NCBI GenBank assembly: GCA_945786935.1
Contig: CALZFY010000018.1
Span: forward strand, 1-32,230
Length of the DNA: 32,230 nucleotides
DNA from: HGM12587 sp945786935
GTDB taxonomy: Bacteria > Bacillota > Clostridia > Lachnospirales > Lachnospiraceae
Direction of reading: 5' to 3'
The notes under the pieces are model-generated. The model worked only from the letters and a program-made list of their open reading frames with translations, ran no database searches and was not told the origin of the DNA. Both the position numbers and the translations under genes were made by a program. Position 1 is the stretch's first letter; every line of letters starts with the position of its first letter. Below are positions 16,031 to 25,276 of the stretch, in pieces.

Positions 16031-16992
16031 TTCCTGTTTACAATCATTTCCTGAATTTCTGAAATCTCCGGCATAACACGCAGAGCACCTTTTCTGGTAG
16101 TGATAATGGATGCAGCTGCATTGGCGAAGGTCAGCATTTCTGTAAGCTGCTCCTCTTTAAGTCCTTCCAGACCATGCTCGCAGATATAATGTAACACACA
16201 TCCGCAGAAGGTATCTCCTGCCCCGGTGGTCTCTATGGTATGCTCCTGAAGAAAAGGTTTTACCTCTACCATCTTTCCATCATAATAGGCACGGCTTCCC
16301 TCTTTTCCCATAGATACAAGAATCAGCGGAATCTCGAATCTGTCAAGGATCCATCTGACTCCGTCGGAATAATCCTCTTCTCCCGTCAGCCACTGGATCT
16401 CATTGTCTGAAATCTTTAAGATGTGGCACTGCTCCAAACCATACAGTACCTGTTCCTTTGCATTTTCCAGGGAATCCCAAAGAGGGGGTCTTAAGTTTGG
16501 ATCAAAGGAGATCAATGCACCGGCTTCCTTCGCAATCTCCAGTGCTTTTTTGGTTGCTTTTCTTACACCCTCATGGGTCATGGACAGGGTTCCGAAATGA
16601 AATATTTTGGAATCCTTAAGCAGTTCTTCCGGCACCTCTGTTTCATTCAGCATCATATCCGCCCCCGGATTACGATAAAAAGAAAAATCTCTGTCTCCGT
16701 CAGGATAGGTATGTACCATGGCAAGGGTTGTATGTACCAGATGATCCAGACGCAGGAACGAAGCATCAATTCCCACTTCTGTAATTGCCGATCTTAATTG
16801 CTCTCCAAAAAAGTCATTTCCCACTTTTCCGATAAATGCTGTCTTATGCCCCAGCTTTGCAAGCATTGCCAAAACATTGCATGGTGCACCACCGGGATTG
16901 GCCTCAAATAAAGGATTTCCCTGTGCACTCTTTCCGTTTTCTGTAAAATCGATCAATAATTCGCCTAAGGCAGTTACATCATAGTTCTTCAT
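16027..16992 (-). CDS. PfkB-family fructokinase
   Basis: A 321-residue ribokinase-fold (PfkB) sugar kinase, most likely phosphorylating fructose. The N-terminal GELLIDF and substrate loop NPGGAPCNVLAMLAKLG are typical of fructokinases, and the C-terminal signature TTGAGDTFCGCVL carries the catalytic base Asp260 in the GAGD anion hole. AAAGGAG lies ten bases before the ATG, which follows the amylosucrase-like stop by 15 bases. That enzyme releases fructose from sucrose, so this kinase is the logical next step into glycolysis. It is the last gene of the operon. Confidence 0.9.
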   Translation of the reverse strand: MKNYDVTALGELLIDFTENGKSAQGNPLFEANPGGAPCNVLAMLAKLGHKTAFIGKVGNDFFGEQLRSAITEVGIDASFLRLDHLVHTTLAMVHTYPDGDRDFSFYRNPGADMMLNETEVPEELLKDSKIFHFGTLSMTHEGVRKATKKALEIAKEAGALISFDPNLRPPLWDSLENAKEQVLYGLEQCHILKISDNEIQWLTGEEDYSDGVRWILDRFEIPLILVSMGKEGSRAYYDGKMVEVKPFLQEHTIETTGAGDTFCGCVLHYICEHGLEGLKEEQLTEMLTFANAAASIITTRKGALRVMPEISEIQEMIVNRK

Positions 16993-17007
16993 ATTGCCTG
17001 CTCTCCT

Positions 17008-18861
17008 TTAAAGCTGCTTTTCATCTTCCATCTTTTTTAACCAGAAAAATCCATAGCCGGGAATATCCACGCCGCATGCTTTACGGATTATTCCTGTCAT
17101 AAGATCCTGATATTCTCCATCAGTCTCGTTGATCCATGCTGTTTTATCATCCTCACTGAAGTTGAAAAGTCCCAAAATCTTCTCGCCGTCATAATAGCGT
17201 CCAATACAAAGAATCGACGAATCCCATGTTTCTATGGTCCATAGATTGGCATTGGTCATAAATGCTTTTTCAGACCTTCTAATGGTTTCCAGTTTAGAAA
17301 GCTCCTGAAAGATCTTACCTTCTACTGTCTTAGGATCCGTAATGTTTTCAGCCAGATCCCAACGCATTTTCCCCCGATGAAGATATCTGGAATCCTGTAC
17401 CTTATGGGGATCTTTCTTATAAGAATAATCATTGACCTGACCAATCTCATCCCCGCTGTATAACACCGGAATGCCTGACTGCATAAACATATAGGCATGC
17501 AGCATAACATCCAAATCAATGGCTTTTTCCATCATGGACTCATTCTTTTCAAAACCGGCTCTCTCAATTCCACACAGGGAAGCCGTGGTTCCACAGAGAC
17601 GGGCATCCCCACTGGTAGGATCTGAATTATACAGTTCTCCCCGGCTGTTGCTCTCACCGGCAATGCCAAGAAAATAATCACTGAGATATTTTTTATGGGG
17701 GACCTCCTGCATTCCATCCTGCTGCAAGGTAGCATAGTCTAAGCCCCATCCAATATCATCATGGCATCGGAGATAATTTAAAAATACATATTCCTTCGGA
17801 AGTGTACTGAGAATATCCAACTGTTTTTTCAAAAGCTTTGTATCCCTGATAGCCACCGTATGCCAGGTGGTAGCCATGGTAGTCACATTGTAGAGCATAT
17901 GACATTCCGGTTTTTCCAATGTACCAAAGTATGGCACCACCTTTTCAGGCTCCATGACCACCTCACCCAAAAGAAGCACACTGGGACAGACGATCTCACA
18001 GATCATGCGCATCATGCGGACAATGGTGTGGACACGTCTGAGATTTCTACATTGGGTTCCCAGCTCCTTCCAGATATATGGAACCGCATCGATGCGGATA
18101 ATATCAACCCCTCTGTTTGCCAGATAAAGGAAGTTATACATCATCTCATTAAACACCCTGGGATTTCCATAATTTAAATCCCATTGATAGGGATAGAAGG
18201 TCGTCATGACATAATGCTTGCAGTCATCTAACCATGTAAAGTTTCCCGGTGCTGTTGTGGGAAATACCTGCGGAACTGTCTGTTCAAACTGTTTCGGGAT
18301 CACATCTGTGTCAAAAAAGAAGTAACGGCTCATATATTCGCCCTCACCCTTACGGGCACGCTTTGCCCATTCATGATCCTCCGATGTGTGGTTCATAACA
18401 AAGTCCATGCAGACATTGATCTTCTTTTTATGGCAGGAAGCGGTCAAATGCTCCAAATCTTCCATGGTACCAAGGTCGGGTCTCACCTTACGGAAATCAG
18501 CCACGGCATAGCCGCCGTCAGACCTTCCTTCCACAGTATCGAGAAACGGCATCAGATGAATATAGTTTACATTGCTCTTTTCAATGTAATCAAGCTTCTC
18601 TTCCACGCCTTTCAGGTTCCCGGCAAAATTATCAACATAAAACATCATGCCAAGCAGATCATTTTTCTTGTACCAGAAAGGATCCTCCTCCCGTTTAGTA
18701 TCCATCGAAATCAGCTCACGGTTGCGCTCCATATAAAAACGATACAGATTGTCACAAAGCTCAGCAAACATTGCATCATTTCCGTACAATTCCATATATA
18801 ACCATTTTAACTCATCGTGATGCTTTTGCAATCTTTTCTGAAACAAAGATTCATCATTCAT
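17008..18861 (-). CDS. GH13 amylosucrase-like enzyme (sucrose-acting)
   Basis: A 617-residue GH13 protein whose full length and motif spelling fit amylosucrase (GH13 subfamily 4), which turns sucrose into alpha-1,4-glucan plus fructose. The N-terminal helical part (1-90) is characteristic of that subfamily. Visible: DFVMNHTSEDHEWA, nucleophile Asp258 in RIDAVPYIWK followed by GTQCRNL, acid/base Glu300 in LLLGEVV, and His367-Asp368 in CHDDIGW. No signal peptide. It lies between the alpha-galactosidase and the fructokinase, where related operons carry sucrose phosphorylase. A sucrose hydrolase of the same subfamily is the main alternative; motifs do not separate the two. AAGGCGG lies nine bases before the ATG. 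Confidence 0.85.
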   Translation of the reverse strand: MNDESLFQKRLQKHHDELKWLYMELYGNDAMFAELCDNLYRFYMERNRELISMDTKREEDPFWYKKNDLLGMMFYVDNFAGNLKGVEEKLDYIEKSNVNYIHLMPFLDTVEGRSDGGYAVADFRKVRPDLGTMEDLEHLTASCHKKKINVCMDFVMNHTSEDHEWAKRARKGEGEYMSRYFFFDTDVIPKQFEQTVPQVFPTTAPGNFTWLDDCKHYVMTTFYPYQWDLNYGNPRVFNEMMYNFLYLANRGVDIIRIDAVPYIWKELGTQCRNLRRVHTIVRMMRMICEIVCPSVLLLGEVVMEPEKVVPYFGTLEKPECHMLYNVTTMATTWHTVAIRDTKLLKKQLDILSTLPKEYVFLNYLRCHDDIGWGLDYATLQQDGMQEVPHKKYLSDYFLGIAGESNSRGELYNSDPTSGDARLCGTTASLCGIERAGFEKNESMMEKAIDLDVMLHAYMFMQSGIPVLYSGDEIGQVNDYSYKKDPHKVQDSRYLHRGKMRWDLAENITDPKTVEGKIFQELSKLETIRRSEKAFMTNANLWTIETWDSSILCIGRYYDGEKILGLFNFSEDDKTAWINETDGEYQDLMTGIIRKACGVDIPGYGFFWLKKMEDEKQL

Positions 18862-18893
18862 TTTTGTTTACCGCCTTTCAGTGTATGTGCATT

Positions 18894-18924
18894 GGTAACT
18901 GTTCCGTGGATTCTAACAGTTACC
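18894..18924 (-). promoter_or_regulatory. Intercistronic hairpin between GH36 and the amylosucrase-like gene
   Basis: A perfect 10-base inverted repeat (GGTAACTGTT at 18894-18903, AACAGTTACC at 18915-18924) with an 11-base loop lies in the 84-base gap of the operon. No T-tract follows it in the direction of transcription, so it is more likely an mRNA processing or stability element than a terminator. Confidence 0.5.
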
Positions 18925-18945
18925 TGTATTGTTGCAATTAAGATG

Positions 18946-21129
18946 TTATATGCTCTCCAGCAAAAGCATGCAGGAATCATAATTGCACTGAGGCTTTGGC
19001 AGTACAATTCCACCATTCATGAGTGCCGCCCCGGAATAAATCTTATCTTCCAGTTTGTAGAAGCACTCCGGACACAGACCTTTCAGCTTGATCCGGTAAG
19101 GTGCACCGTTTCCGTGAAGATCCGTATAAATCACACAGAGTACCGCCTTCTTTTGATCCTCTGAAACGTAGCTCCATGCCGTAAAGTCCTGATTTTCAAA
19201 CGGAGATGTCAACCTGTAATAGCGGCCCTTTTGGAATAACCGATAATTTTCATTGTAAAACGCAATCTGCCGTCTGGCACTTTCCTTATCTTCATCGGAC
19301 ATCTTACTTAGATCCAGTTCATAGCCAAAGGCTCCCTGCATTGCGCAGATTCCTCGTGTTTTAAACGGAGTTTCCCGATGATTCTGCTCATTGGGACTTT
19401 TGGAGACATGCGCACCCACCGTGGACATGGGATAGCCAAAGGAGGTTCCGTAATGAATTTTCAGTCTCTCGATAGGATCTGTATTGTCACTGCACCAGAT
19501 CTGAGGTGTATAATACAGCATTCCGGCATCAAATCTTCCACCGCCGCCACTGCAGCCTTCCATGAGAATCTTTGGATATTTCATCACAAGATATTCCAGG
19601 ATTTCATACAGACCCAAAATATACTGATGACGGATATTTCCCTGTGGTGCATCCGGATTTCCGGCAGAATAAACATTCTCCACACTGCGGTTCATATCCC
19701 ACTTCATATACTGAATATTCGCCGACTGTAAAATGGAATCCAAACATGCCTTGATGTATTCCCGTACCTCTTTTCTGGACAGATCCAAAATCAGCTGATT
19801 TCTTCCCCTGACAGGATCTCTTCCTGGAATTACCATGGCCCAGTCCGGATGGGATCGGTACAGATCGCTGTCTTCTGAGATCATTTCAGGTTCTACCCAG
19901 ATTCCAAACATCAATCCCATTCCATTGATCTGATCTACCAGTTCTTTCAATGTACAGCCCAGCTTTTTCTCATTGACAAACCAGTCACCCAGCCCGGAAT
20001 TATCGTCATCTCTTTTTCCGAACCATCCGTCATCTAAAACCATCATATCCAGACCAAGCTCTGCCGCCTGACCTGCAATGTCTAACAGTTTTTTTGCATC
20101 AAAAGCAAAATAGGTGGCTTCCCAGTTATTTACCAGAATCGGCCGTTTCTGATCCTTCCAGCTGCTGCGGATAAGATTTCCTTCATAAGCTTTTCCAAGA
20201 TCATTGGATAAATCTGAAAAGCCCTTGTCCGTATAGGAAATGACTGTCTCCGGTGTGGTAAATGTTTCACCCTTTCCAAGCATCCAGGACAGTTCCTCGT
20301 CATCCATACCACAAACCACTCTTGTTCCTTCGATCTGTCCGATTTCCAACTGCATTCGAAAGCTTCCGCTGTACAGGAGGGAAATTCCACAGCAGCTTCC
20401 ATGATCTTCCGTTGTATCCGGGCTGCAAAGTATGATATAGGGATTGTGTTGATGGGAGGATGTGCCCCTTTTACTGCTGATTTCTGTAATTCCATGGGGC
20501 AGCTTTCTTCGTTCAAACTGTCTTTCACATTCATGCTTTCCATAAAAATGAATCAACTCCAGCCCACTGTCGGAAAAATCAACTCCCATGCTCATGGCAC
20601 GTTTGATAAAAAGCGGCTTCTCGGTTTGATTTTCGATCACAGCAGCTCTTGTAATGATATTTTTCTGCTCAAATACTCCATAAAAGAGGTGGACATAGAT
20701 TTCCTCATACAGATCTTTCAAAACGATTTCCAGAGTTTCAGACTCTTCATCACCAAACATTGCAGGAAGACCGGAAAGCTCATATTTTCCGTCAGATATT
20801 TGATAGGAATGAAATCTAAGATCCAGTGCCGGTACCTGGCCTTCTAAGTTTGCCTTCATACATTGGATCCGGTAATCTCCATTTCCATACACAGGATATT
20901 CCAATGGATAATAGTCCATGGAATAAGTTCTTTCTTTTCCTGCCCCTGCAGGCTGTCCGCAGAATCCATGATCTGCAGGTGCGATCAGATAGGAATAATC
21001 ACTGTCGTCAGAAAGAGTGCCGAAATAGGTGTGCACAAGCACACCCATTTCATCAACTTTCATCTGATAGGTACTTTTCCTTGTGTGGATCGTAAAGGTA
21101 TTATTTTTTGAATTAAATTTTACTGCCAT
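18946..21129 (-). CDS. GH36 alpha-galactosidase
   Basis: A 727-residue GH36 alpha-galactosidase, removing alpha-1,6-galactose from raffinose, stachyose and melibiose. The N-terminal beta-supersandwich (about 1-330) precedes the TIM barrel (about 330-640) and a C-terminal beta domain. Nucleophile Asp478 is in KWDMNR and acid/base Asp548 in CSDNTD, the same residue numbers as in the Geobacillus AgaA/AgaB type. Length and domain layout match the tetrameric bacterial group. It has no signal peptide, so it is cytoplasmic and depends on the ABC importer encoded just upstream. AAGGAG lies seven bases before the ATG, 17 bases after the permease stop. Confidence 0.95.
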   Translation of the reverse strand: MAVKFNSKNNTFTIHTRKSTYQMKVDEMGVLVHTYFGTLSDDSDYSYLIAPADHGFCGQPAGAGKERTYSMDYYPLEYPVYGNGDYRIQCMKANLEGQVPALDLRFHSYQISDGKYELSGLPAMFGDEESETLEIVLKDLYEEIYVHLFYGVFEQKNIITRAAVIENQTEKPLFIKRAMSMGVDFSDSGLELIHFYGKHECERQFERRKLPHGITEISSKRGTSSHQHNPYIILCSPDTTEDHGSCCGISLLYSGSFRMQLEIGQIEGTRVVCGMDDEELSWMLGKGETFTTPETVISYTDKGFSDLSNDLGKAYEGNLIRSSWKDQKRPILVNNWEATYFAFDAKKLLDIAGQAAELGLDMMVLDDGWFGKRDDDNSGLGDWFVNEKKLGCTLKELVDQINGMGLMFGIWVEPEMISEDSDLYRSHPDWAMVIPGRDPVRGRNQLILDLSRKEVREYIKACLDSILQSANIQYMKWDMNRSVENVYSAGNPDAPQGNIRHQYILGLYEILEYLVMKYPKILMEGCSGGGGRFDAGMLYYTPQIWCSDNTDPIERLKIHYGTSFGYPMSTVGAHVSKSPNEQNHRETPFKTRGICAMQGAFGYELDLSKMSDEDKESARRQIAFYNENYRLFQKGRYYRLTSPFENQDFTAWSYVSEDQKKAVLCVIYTDLHGNGAPYRIKLKGLCPECFYKLEDKIYSGAALMNGGIVLPKPQCNYDSCMLLLESI

Positions 21130-21146
21130 ACAAATACTCCTTCAAA

Positions 21147-21995
21147 TTATTTTACCGCTCCGTTAACAACACCATTGATAATATGTTTCTGACATACAAC
21201 GTAGAAAAGTAAGATCGGAATCAATGCTAACAGATAAGATGCAAATGCCAGATTATAGTTGGTTCCAAACTGGGTCTGGAAATTCAACTGTGCCAACGGC
21301 AGGGTATTCTTTCCCGTTCCTGACATAATGACTAGGGGAGTCATCACATCATTCCATGTGCTCATGGCTGTTAAAACTGCTACCGTTGCATGCATCGGTT
21401 TCATCATAGGAAAGATAATAGTCCAGTAGATTTTCCAGGTGCTGGCTCCGTCAACTCTGGCAGCCTCTTCAATGGCAACCGGAATATTGGTTAAATACCC
21501 TTTATATAACATCACATTTAACGGCATAAAGAATACCACATACAGAACAATTACACCAAGCCGGTTGGCAATTCCCATTTGTGCTGTCTGTTTTACCAGC
21601 GGCATCATAAGGATTGCAAATGGAACAAACATACCGCTCACAATGAACAAATAAATCAGATTGTATAATTTGTGTTCCTTCATGCCTCTTCCAATGGCAT
21701 AGCCTGCAAGACCATGGATCAAAATGGAAAGGACAACTGTGGTCACGGTGATCAAAAGGCTGTTTCCAAGGGAGTGCCAGAAGTCTGTAACCCGCATGGC
21801 TTCCCGGAAATTGGAAAAGCTCCAGGTAAGGGGCAGCGCCAATGCTCCGGCAATATCATTTGTCATCTCTGAGGGCTGCTTGAAGGCAATGATCACTGCC
21901 ATATACAGCGGGAAAAATATGGTAACACAGCCGATGATCAACAGGATGGTAACCGGCCAGTTGACACTTCTTGTAAATTTATTTCCTCTAGCCAT
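21147..21995 (-). CDS. ABC sugar transporter permease (MsmG/MalG type)
   Basis: A 282-residue inner-membrane permease of the carbohydrate-uptake-1 ABC family. Six membrane segments are visible, and the cytoplasmic EAA loop that contacts the ATPase reads EEAARVDGASTWKIYWTIIFP near residues 185-205. Its ATG shares one base with the stop of the preceding permease (TAATG), which indicates translational coupling. With the partner permease and the lipoprotein it forms an importer, most likely for raffinose-family oligosaccharides given the alpha-galactosidase next to it. No cognate ATPase gene is present, so a shared MsmX/MsmK-type ATPase elsewhere must energise it. Confidence 0.92.
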   Translation of the reverse strand: MARGNKFTRSVNWPVTILLIIGCVTIFFPLYMAVIIAFKQPSEMTNDIAGALALPLTWSFSNFREAMRVTDFWHSLGNSLLITVTTVVLSILIHGLAGYAIGRGMKEHKLYNLIYLFIVSGMFVPFAILMMPLVKQTAQMGIANRLGVIVLYVVFFMPLNVMLYKGYLTNIPVAIEEAARVDGASTWKIYWTIIFPMMKPMHATVAVLTAMSTWNDVMTPLVIMSGTGKNTLPLAQLNFQTQFGTNYNLAFASYLLALIPILLFYVVCQKHIINGVVNGAVK

Positions 21996-22867
21996 TATAA
22001 CTGCTCCTCCTTTTTATTCAATACTGTCATCTGGAAGACGGAAACCGCAACGATCAGTACGAAGAACAGGAATGCATTGGCACTCTGAAAGCCAAACTGT
22101 CCGCCGCTCATTCCGTTGTTGTAGATCAGGTAGGAAATGGATTCCGTACTCTGGGCCGGACCTCCTTTTGTCAAAGCCATGACCTGATCAAATACCATGA
22201 GGAAATTTTTCATGGACAATACCAGATTGATTCCAAAAAACGGGATAATTAACGGCAGGGTAATGTCTTTAAACTGTCTCCAGCCGGTAGCTCCGTCAAT
22301 GGCACCTGCTTCATAAACATCCTCCGGTACTGTCTGGAGTCCGGAAATATAGATGATGGTGTTCATAGCGATGGCCTGCCAGCATCCAACAATGACGATA
22401 CCGATCCATGCGGTTGCTGTATTGGAAAGGATACTGCTGCTTAAAAATCCGATGCCCATGGCCTGTCCAACTGCCGGCAATACGTAGGTAAAAATAAAAC
22501 TGAAAATGTAACCGATGACCAGTCCACCCAGTACATTCGGTATAAAGTAAATGCCTCGTAACACACTCTTTCCTTTGATCTTACTGTTTAAACCTAAGGC
22601 CAGAATCAGACTGATCACATTGGTCAGGATCGTACCAACCAACGCATATTTAAAGGTAAACAGGTAAGATTTTCCCACACGGGCATCCTGAAAAAGATCT
22701 ATGTAGTTTCGAAGACCAACCCAGTCATAAGAGCCATAGCCTTTGAAATTTGTAAAGCTGTAAATAAAACCTTTGATCAGCGGCAGGGTATTAAAACAAA
22801 TGAATAATGCCAATACCGGTATCGTAATAAGAAGAAACGTGTTCTTCCGTTCTCTGTTCCCTTTCAT
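21995..22867 (-). CDS. ABC sugar transporter permease (MsmF/MalF type)
   Basis: A 290-residue permease with six membrane segments and the EAA loop EAGAIDGATGWRQFKDITLP. I start it at the ATG at 22867, because GGAGGAG lies about nine bases upstream, inside the last codons of the substrate-binding protein, and the start follows that stop by only four bases. An in-frame ATG 45 bases further upstream lies within the preceding gene and lacks a ribosome site. It pairs with the MsmG-type permease to form the membrane channel of the importer. Confidence 0.92.
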   Translation of the reverse strand: MKGNRERKNTFLLITIPVLALFICFNTLPLIKGFIYSFTNFKGYGSYDWVGLRNYIDLFQDARVGKSYLFTFKYALVGTILTNVISLILALGLNSKIKGKSVLRGIYFIPNVLGGLVIGYIFSFIFTYVLPAVGQAMGIGFLSSSILSNTATAWIGIVIVGCWQAIAMNTIIYISGLQTVPEDVYEAGAIDGATGWRQFKDITLPLIIPFFGINLVLSMKNFLMVFDQVMALTKGGPAQSTESISYLIYNNGMSGGQFGFQSANAFLFFVLIVAVSVFQMTVLNKKEEQL

Positions 22868-22871
22868 GTGG

Positions 22872-24191
22872 TTACTCTCCTCCTTCCAGCAGCTCATTTG
22901 GATGTTCTTCATAATATTTCTGAACCTTTGCGATCAGGTCTCTATTGTAGCGGATCCACTCTGTATCAAATTTCTCCAGGAAAGTGTCCAGACTGTTTGC
23001 ACTGTCATCCATGAGATAAGTCTGGATCATGGCATCTACAGCCATTTCAGAAGGATAGTGATGATCCTGATAATCTGCCATTCTATCACCTTCAATGTAT
23101 GGTTTCATGCCATCAAGCATCGATGGTAATTGAAAGTTTCCATTCTTGCATGGAACTGCACTCTGATCATCCAGATAGGTCTGGATGTTTTCATCCTCAT
23201 ACAGGAAATCCAGAACCTCATAAATTGCTTCTTTCTTGTCCTCTTTTCCTGCCATTACGGACCACTGTAAATCGTTTCCTGAGTTCAGCAAATGTTTCTC
23301 CGGGTCATTGCTTGCCGGGAAAACAAAGGAATCGATATTCATATCCGGATTTACCGATTTGATCTGCGGCACTGCATAGCTTCCGATCACAAACATGGCA
23401 GATTCCCCACGGGCAAATGCCGTGCAGGCGTCATTGTAGCCATAAGCGTAAGGATCAGGCTGTGCATAGGCAAGCAGTGATTTGATGACCTCCGCTACCG
23501 GTCTATAGGCATCTTTAAATTGTGCAGTACCTGCATTTACCTGGGCACAGATGTCTGAATCTGCCAGGTCTACAGCAATGGCATTCCATGGGGCCAGGCA
23601 TGTCCAGGTATCTTTAAATCCAAAGTACAATGGCAAAATGCCTGCAGCCTGAATATCTTCGCACAGCTTATAAAACTCATCCAGTGTTTCCGGGATCGTC
23701 CAGCCATGTTCCTCAAAAATATCTTTGTTATAGAGGATACCTGCTGCATTGGCCATATAGGGAACTGCATAGGTTCCTTCCATGGGAACAAATTCCAGCT
23801 CCTTATCTGTTTTCAGATAAGACTCTTTGATGTCCTTTAATCCCTCATAGTCGGAAATATCCATCAGCATATCCGCATCCAGGAAATTTGAATAGTTGAT
23901 GTCACCTCCAATCCCGATGATATCCGGATAATCTTCCCTGATAAATCGTGTTTTCAGGATCGTCATTGCATCATTTGGTGAATCAATGACAAGTTCAATA
24001 TCATCATGGGTCGCATTGAATTTGGCCTCCAAGACTTCGAAAGCCTTGACAGCTTCCGGCTTGTATTGAACAATCTCAACAACTGTCTTTCCATTTGCCG
24101 AATCCTTTGTACCACATCCCGTCATGAATACAGCCGTTGCCATCATACCCAGCATCAAAAGAATACTGGTTGCTTTTTTGAATGTTTTCAT
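22872..24191 (-). CDS. ABC transporter sugar-binding lipoprotein
   Basis: A 439-residue extracellular solute-binding protein of family 1, the capture component of the importer. The N-terminus has lysines, a hydrophobic stretch (about residues 9-23) and a lipobox MTGC with Cys26 as the lipid-bearing residue, so it is anchored on the outer face of the membrane. Two ATGs are close together. GGAG abuts the first (24200) with no spacer and lies nine bases before the second (24191), so the second is preferred. The rest has the two-lobed fold pattern, with Trp- and Tyr-rich sugar-contact segments such as GFKDTWTCLAPW. It leads the operon. Confidence 0.92.
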   Translation of the reverse strand: MKTFKKATSILLMLGMMATAVFMTGCGTKDSANGKTVVEIVQYKPEAVKAFEVLEAKFNATHDDIELVIDSPNDAMTILKTRFIREDYPDIIGIGGDINYSNFLDADMLMDISDYEGLKDIKESYLKTDKELEFVPMEGTYAVPYMANAAGILYNKDIFEEHGWTIPETLDEFYKLCEDIQAAGILPLYFGFKDTWTCLAPWNAIAVDLADSDICAQVNAGTAQFKDAYRPVAEVIKSLLAYAQPDPYAYGYNDACTAFARGESAMFVIGSYAVPQIKSVNPDMNIDSFVFPASNDPEKHLLNSGNDLQWSVMAGKEDKKEAIYEVLDFLYEDENIQTYLDDQSAVPCKNGNFQLPSMLDGMKPYIEGDRMADYQDHHYPSEMAVDAMIQTYLMDDSANSLDTFLEKFDTEWIRYNRDLIAKVQKYYEEHPNELLEGGE

Positions 24192-24222
24192 GATTTTCAT
24201 CTCCTTTTTCTTTGTTGAGCTG

Positions 24223-24251
24223 ATTATAACATACCTTTATGCGACTATAAA
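24223..24251 (-). promoter_or_regulatory. Promoter of the raffinose/sucrose operon
   Basis: On the minus strand TATAAT (plus-strand 24223-24228) lies 17 bases from TTTATA (24246-24251). The -35 is weak, as expected for AraC activation. Upstream, CAAAATG occurs twice on the minus strand exactly 40 bases apart (24278-24284 and 24318-24324), a candidate pair of regulator sites. Confidence 0.5.
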
Positions 24252-24360
24252 ATACCATTAAAAACCCACTTTTATATCATTTTGCCGTTTTTATTCCGTC
24301 ATATGAAATTCACCTAGCATTTTGGTATATAATATGGAAAATCCAGCAATTTTCTATATA

Positions 24361-24403
24361 ACAAAAATTCCCCGGCCGGATCTTTAAAAATCCGACTGGG
24401 GAA
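24361..24403 (-). terminator. Terminator after the raffinose AraC regulator gene
   Basis: Arms at 24390-24403 and 24368-24381 pair over 14 positions with one mismatch and one wobble. TTTTTGT follows on the minus strand. The first arm lies in the last codons of the AraC gene. It separates regulator transcription from the operon promoter. Confidence 0.75.
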
Positions 24404-25256
24404 TCCTTTCCTCTGCTTCATGCTGTGCACGCCACATCCGTGGAGAGACACCGTAAACATTTTTAAATGCTCTGGAAAAATGCAGTGCATTGGGATACCC
24501 CACTGCATTTCCAATATCCTGAACAGAAAGCTTTGTGAGAGTCAATAACTCTGTTGCCTTAATCATACGGTAATTCATCAGAAATTCCTGAGGAGATTTT
24601 CCAACAGCGTCTTTGAAAATTTTGCCGAAATAGCTTCGGTTGAGCCCGCACTCCTTTGCAATGTCCTCCACCGTAATATCGTTCTGAAAATTCATCTCAA
24701 TATAGGAGATTGCTTCTTTCAGGTAAAAATCCCTCAGCTTACTCCTTTTGGGCACCTCCACGGGAGCGATAGATCTGGTCAGGTAATCTAAGAAGAGATA
24801 CAGATGTCCGATGAGATGAAAGGGAGTGGCATCCTTATTCTCTACAATATATGTCATCTCTCCCACCATTTTTTCCTGCAGCTCCTTGAGCCTTCCACGA
24901 TATACCGGCGAATCCATAGATAGTCCTGCTGTCTCAATTGCCTGCTTTACCCGCAGTCCATCAAATTCCAGCCAGATATATTCCCACGGAACCTCTTTGG
25001 AAGCCACATAGGTAGTTACCTGACCCGGAAAAATCATAAATCCCTGCCTGCTTTTGATCTGATACGTCTGAGTTTTTCCATGGCTGTCATCTGCCATCAA
25101 TGTCCCTGCTCCGGAAAGCACATAATGGAATAAATAGTGGTTTCGTGCCGCCGGACCGAAGGAATGGGCCGGTGCACACTGCTCCCATCCGTATTGATAA
25201 AGTCCCAGATCCACAAAATTTTCACTTGGAAATACAGAAAAGATCAAATCATGCAT
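24384..25256 (-). CDS. AraC family regulator of the raffinose/sucrose operon (MsmR/RafR type)
   Basis: A 290-residue regulator with an N-terminal cupin-like effector domain (about 15-150, including FHYVLSGAGTLMAD and FMIFPGQVTTY). The C-terminal double helix-turn-helix (about 180-280) includes AKECGLNRSYFGKIFKDAVG and the closing FKNVYGVSPRMWR. The layout matches MsmR/RafR activators of raffinose and melibiose operons. GGGAGG lies five bases before the ATG. It is on the same strand as the transport operon, but a terminator overlaps its end and the operon has its own promoter. It probably activates that promoter when an alpha-galactoside or melibiose is present; the effector is inference. Confidence 0.92.
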   Translation of the reverse strand: MHDLIFSVFPSENFVDLGLYQYGWEQCAPAHSFGPAARNHYLFHYVLSGAGTLMADDSHGKTQTYQIKSRQGFMIFPGQVTTYVASKEVPWEYIWLEFDGLRVKQAIETAGLSMDSPVYRGRLKELQEKMVGEMTYIVENKDATPFHLIGHLYLFLDYLTRSIAPVEVPKRSKLRDFYLKEAISYIEMNFQNDITVEDIAKECGLNRSYFGKIFKDAVGKSPQEFLMNYRMIKATELLTLTKLSVQDIGNAVGYPNALHFSRAFKNVYGVSPRMWRAQHEAEERIPQSDF

Positions 25257-25276
25257 GGCAGCCTCCCGAAAGCTTT

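Noticed and set aside
18373..18801. 142-codon open frame antisense to the amylosucrase-like gene
   Set aside because: Shadow frame; no start signal and no recognisable protein.
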